Part shown: positions 58,870 through 64,000 of the stretch, one piece after another
How the letters are laid out: each line of letters opens with the position of its first letter
Position numbering within the stretch: position 1 is the first letter of the stretch
Source of the DNA: Lactuca virosa
Taxonomy: Eukaryota > Streptophyta > Magnoliopsida > Asterales > Asteraceae
Direction of reading: 5' to 3'
NCBI GenBank assembly: GCA_928212115.1
Contig: CAKMRJ010005523.1
Coordinates: forward strand, 240,786,328-240,850,327
Length of the DNA: 64,000 bases
Program-made: the position numbers and the translations under genes
The notes under the pieces: generated by a model
Database searches by the model: none
What the model was told of the DNA's origin: nothing
The model's input: the letters and a program-made list of their open reading frames with translations, nothing else

Positions 58870-61800
58870 ATAAGTCTAAAACTATTATTGAGTATGACTT
58901 CAAAACCTAACTGGCCATCGTAGTAGCTCTTAAAGCCGCTGTCGAACTCTGACCTTGTCAATGACTTGTCCATTAGATAAGGGATCATATATTCCTCCAT
59001 TCTAGATATCATATGGACTGAGACATGGATTATAATCATTCTCTCTGTCCATTTGTTGTTTCCCGATTTTCGATTTATGATGACTGACTGATTGAACAAA
59101 TCAAATCAGTCCTGGCTTGGCCAAGCACTCACATGTGTCATCGCTAAATCATCGAGGGGCCCACAGATATCGCTTTTATCCCGAAGGTAAAAGGAATGGA
59201 TAAACTTCGACTCATATGGCTTGTTCTACTACTTGTTGAATCATACACAAAGGCACGTTTTATAACATCGAGTTACCAAATGCGTTTCGTGCAATCAATG
59301 TATAAACAAACTTCATATCTCTAGGTTTGAAGAATATAAGATATTATCGTCTCATGATCACTCGTGATAAAATCCATGAAGTGATTCAAATGAGCGCGGG
59401 TTGAATCCAATACTCAGAACTTATGAGCACTCATGAGTGTTGTAGCACCACTTTGTCCACCAACTTGGACCTCTACAAACCAACCCATGACAGTCTTGAT
59501 TCATATCTACTTCCAACATATGACCGACTGTGGATGGTTTGAATAACTTAATCATTCAGGAAGAGCGACTAGTTATATTGGAAGTCAAAACATGCAAAGT
59601 GAAACACAAGAATAATGAATCAAATATGGTATCAAACCCTATGAATATAAATAAAACACTTTTATTTATCACCATACTGATTACTCATTATTCATTGTTT
59701 CGGTTTTATCAACTTTATACTTGAATTAAAAACACTAGTTGTCCCATGCTCCAAGCATGTACACTATGTTTTTCTTAAACAATAGCTTTGCCATACACCA
59801 AGTATGCACTCTATGTTTGTCTATGATCCTTACTTTGTGAAATAAACCAATTGAACATAATTCAATGATTCTAATTTCACACTCCCAAATCCTTATCGAA
59901 AAATGTGAGAATTTCAAATTCCTATCATTTATCGAAATGTTTAGATTTTAAACTTATATGCACTGACCCTCCTGTAATGAATATGTACAAAGTCACAAAG
60001 ACTTGTCAACAGTCATTATAAGGTATTCCAATGGAGATCAACTCCATGGAAACTAAGTCTCATATTCAAAGTACATTGCTTTGGACATGCTTCTTGCATA
60101 AGTTTTCTAATCTTACACAGATAACTTCCCACTATGGAGACAACTCCATATTCTCATTTTGACTATCACTTCTGAATAAGAGATGCCTCTTTTCAGAATA
60201 TGTCAATATGGTCCTTCAAATTAGCACTCTACTTCCAACTGTCCTGAGCAACCAATCTTTGGTAAACCTCAGATTGTCCTCGACAATTGCTTAATCATTT
60301 TAGTCATCCAATTCTAGACCTTTTCCCTTCTTAATGCCTCTGGGCATTTGGAAAAATTTAGAAATGACAAATATTATAGCACATGCAATCGATCCTGTAC
60401 CCAAAGCAAATGGTACACGATTTGATGTGTTCACATAAAGACATGATTCTAGACCAGTCTTTTGCTACAATATTTTTATTTGCCATGTTTTCAAATTTGA
60501 CTATGAAGAGGGATGCCGTAATCATAATCGAATTTTGAGAACGCAATATATAGAATTTCCTTAAGTTGAACCAATCCAACATGAAATTCATATATATATT
60601 CTTGACTAAAGATGATTAAGGTCTCAATCTAAGCCTTTAGAACTGAAATGAAGTATATCCTCTCCCTTAATTATAGCAAAACAACTTTTCAATCCCTGCA
60701 GCCTCACGAATTGAAACTTTGTTTTCTATAATTAACATTGCTAACTTGCAACACTAACATAATTATCATGCTCCACTAACATGATGATTATTAGCATAAC
60801 ACTTATGCTCCCACTAGCTTTGACATGTACTCAGAAATCAGCTGGACTTCTAGAAATCAATACTTTATTGACTTTCTTACCAAAGTTCAGATTTCTGATA
60901 CGAGATGCTTTGATAAAACTTTATCAAAATCATACACCTTTCCTTAGATAGCATGCATGTGTGTCTAAACAATTTCAGAACTATGAAAGGGATGTCGTAA
61001 TCATAGTCTCAATTGTTTAGACTTTTGCCATCTGCTTCAATCTACTTGGTGGAAGTGTTTCCTCACCATCATTTTCATGAATCGGAGAGAAACCTTATGA
61101 CCCTTAGATTTTATGGTGTATGTGTTCTTATCCATGTGAATCGTCAAACCATAGTCACAAGACAAGGATAATGACAAATCCAAACTCATATGGACTGAAC
61201 TTATGCAATCTTAACTTCTTGCCACCTGGCAGTACAGGGCCTGCCATTGCTTCCAAGTTGTTATGCAACCAATTGAGAACTTTCAGAACTCCTATGCAAA
61301 GCCAACTTTAACTGGAATGGGCACAGAATATGTCAACACGATAGGTTATAAACCTCAAGTCGTGTGCTAGTGAGAACCTCAGGTTTTATTCTTGATTAGT
61401 TTTGAAATTCTTTTTAGGATCTTTAAGACTCCCCACTATCCTCTTGACATATAAGACTATCTTGCCAAATATTCAAGAGATAGTGCGGATTCTTTATCAA
61501 GACAAACACTTCACACAATTGGCCTTAGTTGGTCTTTGTTTTATCCAAAACATCACAACTTACCAATTTCAAATGTACAAGAGTAGGACACTTTTACTCT
61601 TACATTTGACAAGTGTTTTAAACCTTTCTTTAAGATATGTCACTCAAGTTACAATCTTGGAGTATGACTCTAAGAATTGTTTTGGAACGAAGTATGACTC
61701 ATCTTCCTGATCTAACCATTTCAACAATTCATGACTCCTCTTCTTAGTCATAAGAATGCACTAAGATGACCTTTAGAGGACTAATTGTGATATGATTTCT

Positions 61801-62745
61801 AAATCATTAAGATGATCACAAACATGATACTAAAGTACTCTCCATCTTTTCAGATTTGAGAAACTTTTATCTTTCTGCCTAATTTGATTCTTCCCATTCG
61901 TTCTGCCATACATTGAGACTTTTCCAATGTTTCAGAATTATACTTAAACTTGTAAGTATAACCATATTTACTAAACTTATAAAATCAATAGTCTTAACGA
62001 GCTTTGTGGTGGACATGACCAGTGCACAAGAATGTGTACTCGATCCCTTAGTCCTTCACTTGACTCACACATCCATGTGAACAAGTAATTTAGTCTTGAT
62101 TTTCCAATGCTTGAAAGTTCTCATTCATCAACTATTCAACTTGCATGATTCCAAGTTTCGGTCCAATTGAAACTTCGGGATGAGGAACTTTCCTGATTTG
62201 GTAAATTTAGACACTACCACCAAATGAAAGAATCAAATCCTTTTCCAATATTGCTGTCAGTGGAATCATATAAGCAACATTTTTTCCACAAATGTCCATT
62301 GTAAGGATACTTCAAATAAATAAAAAATAAACAATTTTCTTTTATTTTAAAACTTTGCGGAAAAAAAACTTATCCTTACAAATCCACATGGAAAATGTTG
62401 TTATCTATTTCTTAGCAGCATATATCATAACTTCTTAAGCAACTGCTCAAAATTCTGATGCGATCGAAATCCACCTTCGCGATCAGAATCAGCATATACT
62501 TCCTTTAAGATTTCTCTCTATTCTTTGATTCTTAAAACATCAACATGTGACCCAGTCACATCATGTAATGAGGATTCAGAATAGAACTTAACAGAGTTCG
62601 ATAATGGGCTCTACCTGATGTAGAGTCAAACTTATTGACTTTAACATCCTTAGGTAATTTGGCAGCTTTGCAATCAACGCCCCTTCCTTTGGCAAATAAA
62701 CATATGGACCCTTGGTAATGGACTATCTCAGACTAGCCTTTCTCT
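58870..62745 (-). other. Element F interior without recognisable pol
   Basis: Nearly 3.9 kb between the gag remnant and the polypurine tract. I found no copia integrase, RT or RNase H motif; only short ORFs exist. The motif GGATGCCGTAATC or a close variant occurs at 60511 and 60990 within a shared CTATGAA context. The interior is either fully decayed pol or a non-coding derivative of the large-retrotransposon-derivative kind. Confidence 0.55.
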
Positions 62746-63125
62746 TTACCATTTGGTCCCGGGTTGACTATGGCCAATCCCTTTCCATTGGGAAGAGAAT
62801 GCTTTTTCTGGATTTCCCATGTTCACCATTGTCACTGTCCATAAAGTTTTTGGGAAGTTGATCTTCATCAAATTTGCTTTACTATCGTTCCAAATCATTG
62901 CTGATTCAGCACCAAGCAAATAGATATGATCATTAAGGTTCATGTCATAGTCTGTTTCATAGTAGTCCCAAAAGGAACTCACTATGTGACTTAGAAAGTG
63001 ATTGAACATCCAACTTTCTCAAGACTTTGACACCCAACTCTCCCGAGCTTGTCAATATGTGACTTCATCTCTAAGATGTGATCACACATAGACCTTGCTT
63101 GCCATTAGGGCTTGAGTGACCTTGA
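62746..63125 (-). pseudogene. Element F gag remnant (copia type)
   Basis: The minus-strand frame upstream of 63009 reads ARSMCDHILEMKSHIDKLG, the conserved helix of copia (UBN2-type) Gag. After a break the stretch 63009-62746 continues with YETDYDMNLNDHIYLLGAES, the following Gag helix, and ends in a lysine- and glycine-containing tail. No start or zinc knuckle is clear. It would have been the capsid part of Gag. Confidence 0.62.
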
Positions 63126-64000
63126 ACTTGTGGGTTAGGGAGAATAATTGGAGGAGGTGGAGGAAGAGAAGTATGACTTCCATGAGCCAAACTCGGGAAG
63201 TATATTCATAGGGAAAGCTTGGTTTGGGAAGATCATTGTGTCTAAACCAGACATCAACAATGGGAGAAATTCACGTAAAGTTGATTTAAGTCCTTAATAT
63301 AACACCCAATATGATATATTAAGGCTAGGACCCAACAAACCTATTTTATAACTGGAAGAGGATGCCGTAATCCAAGCTATAAATATTTGAAGGTAGGTGA
63401 ATGACGATTCACCATTTCCCCCAAGATAAACGAAATGTATATTAGGTTTTAATTGTTTTTGAAACTCCTAGATTCTTTTGAGATTCATTGAACTTTTCAA
63501 TGGCATGTTTCAATCTCGAGTGTGCCCTTCAGGTTTTGTGACTGGGATGCCGAGGATCACAAACAAGGTGTGAAGTACCATGCAAATATACTTGGTACCC
63601 TTAATATTTACCCCTCAATCGATGTGCCGGTTAACCACACCGCTCCAAAGATACTATGATAAACATTAAGTTACCCTTTTGCCTTACCTTTGTTAAGTCC
63701 AGGTTAGTGTTGCCGGTAACCACACACGCTCCACTAACAGCTTTAAACAAAGTGCAAAGTGTAATTTCATGGATTAGCACCTTATTCACATTTTCCTAAG
63801 TAACTAAGATTGGGAATTTATAAGTGTTTAGTTACTTAGTCTTTATCATTATACTTATTAATGAAGGGAGAATTATCCCTGTCCTACCTGTTCGGCTAAC
63901 GACCCTCCACCAGTCAAGGAAGCGGTGGGTGAGAGTGGACACCCATTAAACTGCCATTTATAGGCAGTAACCTTTACCCCCCCTTATAGACCGACTTGTG
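63126..64000 (-). other. Element F 5' region
   Basis: No supported ORF. It contains two close copies of TGCCGGTTAACCACACCGCT (63625 and 63711, the second with a deletion) and a more distant third (TTCGGCTAACGACCCTCC near 63891), spaced about 85 and 180 bp. GGATGCCGTAATCC occurs again at 63360. Confidence 0.5.

Larger units (their letters stand above)
58107..64000 (-). mobile_element. Copia element F, 3' part (continues beyond window)
   Basis: Minus-strand element inserted in the E LTR; the candidate left TSD is AAAAG (58102-58106). Its 3' LTR is 58107-58856. The interior has a decayed gag near its 5' side and about 4 kb without coding sequence between gag and LTR. The 5' LTR is not in the window. 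Confidence 0.75.

Noticed and set aside
62746..63009. Small host gene
   Set aside because: Together with the sequence just upstream it reads as copia Gag helices, and it lies inside element F.

Overview
This is nuclear DNA of a eudicot plant made almost entirely of transposable elements. I see no host protein gene, rRNA or tRNA gene. The mix of Ty3 chromovirus elements with 2 to 2.5 kb LTRs, a SIRE-like Ty1/copia element with a long extra ORF after RNase H, hAT and Stowaway elements and a Mutator-type terminal-inverted-repeat element fits Asteraceae (lettuce tribe is my guess). That assignment is inference; the sequence alone does not prove the species.

The window is a nest of insertions, most of them delimited by target-site duplications (TSDs). 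Ty3 element C (minus strand) lies at 2030-3177 and 44681-47224. It is split inside its integrase by copia element D (plus strand, 3178-44675, TSD TTCCT, two 303-bp LTRs). A Mutator-like element (9-bp TSD AAACAACAA) sits at the very end of D's downstream ORF. Ty3 element A (minus strand, 16878-38690, TSD GATGA) is inserted in the right inverted repeat of that element. A carries two further insertions: a 2585-bp solo LTR (18697-21281, TSD ATAGG) in its 3' LTR, and a full-length Ty3 element B (26461-35959, TSD CTGCA) inside an extra ORF upstream of its gag. A diverged A-type LTR (1-2029), itself holding a hAT-type element with a Stowaway-type MITE inside it, interrupts the 3' LTR of C.

The segment 13593-18696 plus 21287-21565 (end of D, Mutator-like element, A LTR) is repeated at 38823-44210, where A is only a solo LTR between perfect GATGA TSDs. 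The two copies are joined at 38691-38822 by about 130 bp of scrambled filler copied, partly inverted, from both sides of the break. This looks like a templated end-joining scar that created a tandem duplication.

Right of C (47225-49617) is AT-rich, microsatellite-rich DNA with a long imperfect foldback. Then come Ty3 element E (minus, 49618-58106), which keeps gag but has no recognisable pol, and copia element F (minus, from 58107 to beyond the window), which keeps a decayed gag and a long non-coding interior.

The most interesting biology is (i) a 67-bp GT-AG intron-like segment between gag and protease at the same place in elements B and C, with its donor retained in E, (ii) an internal promoter-like block with a TATA box upstream of the extra ORF of D, (iii) an extra ORF before gag in A, and (iv) the templated duplication junction. 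All element ORFs are broken by stops, frameshifts or deletions; many stops look like C-to-T decay.
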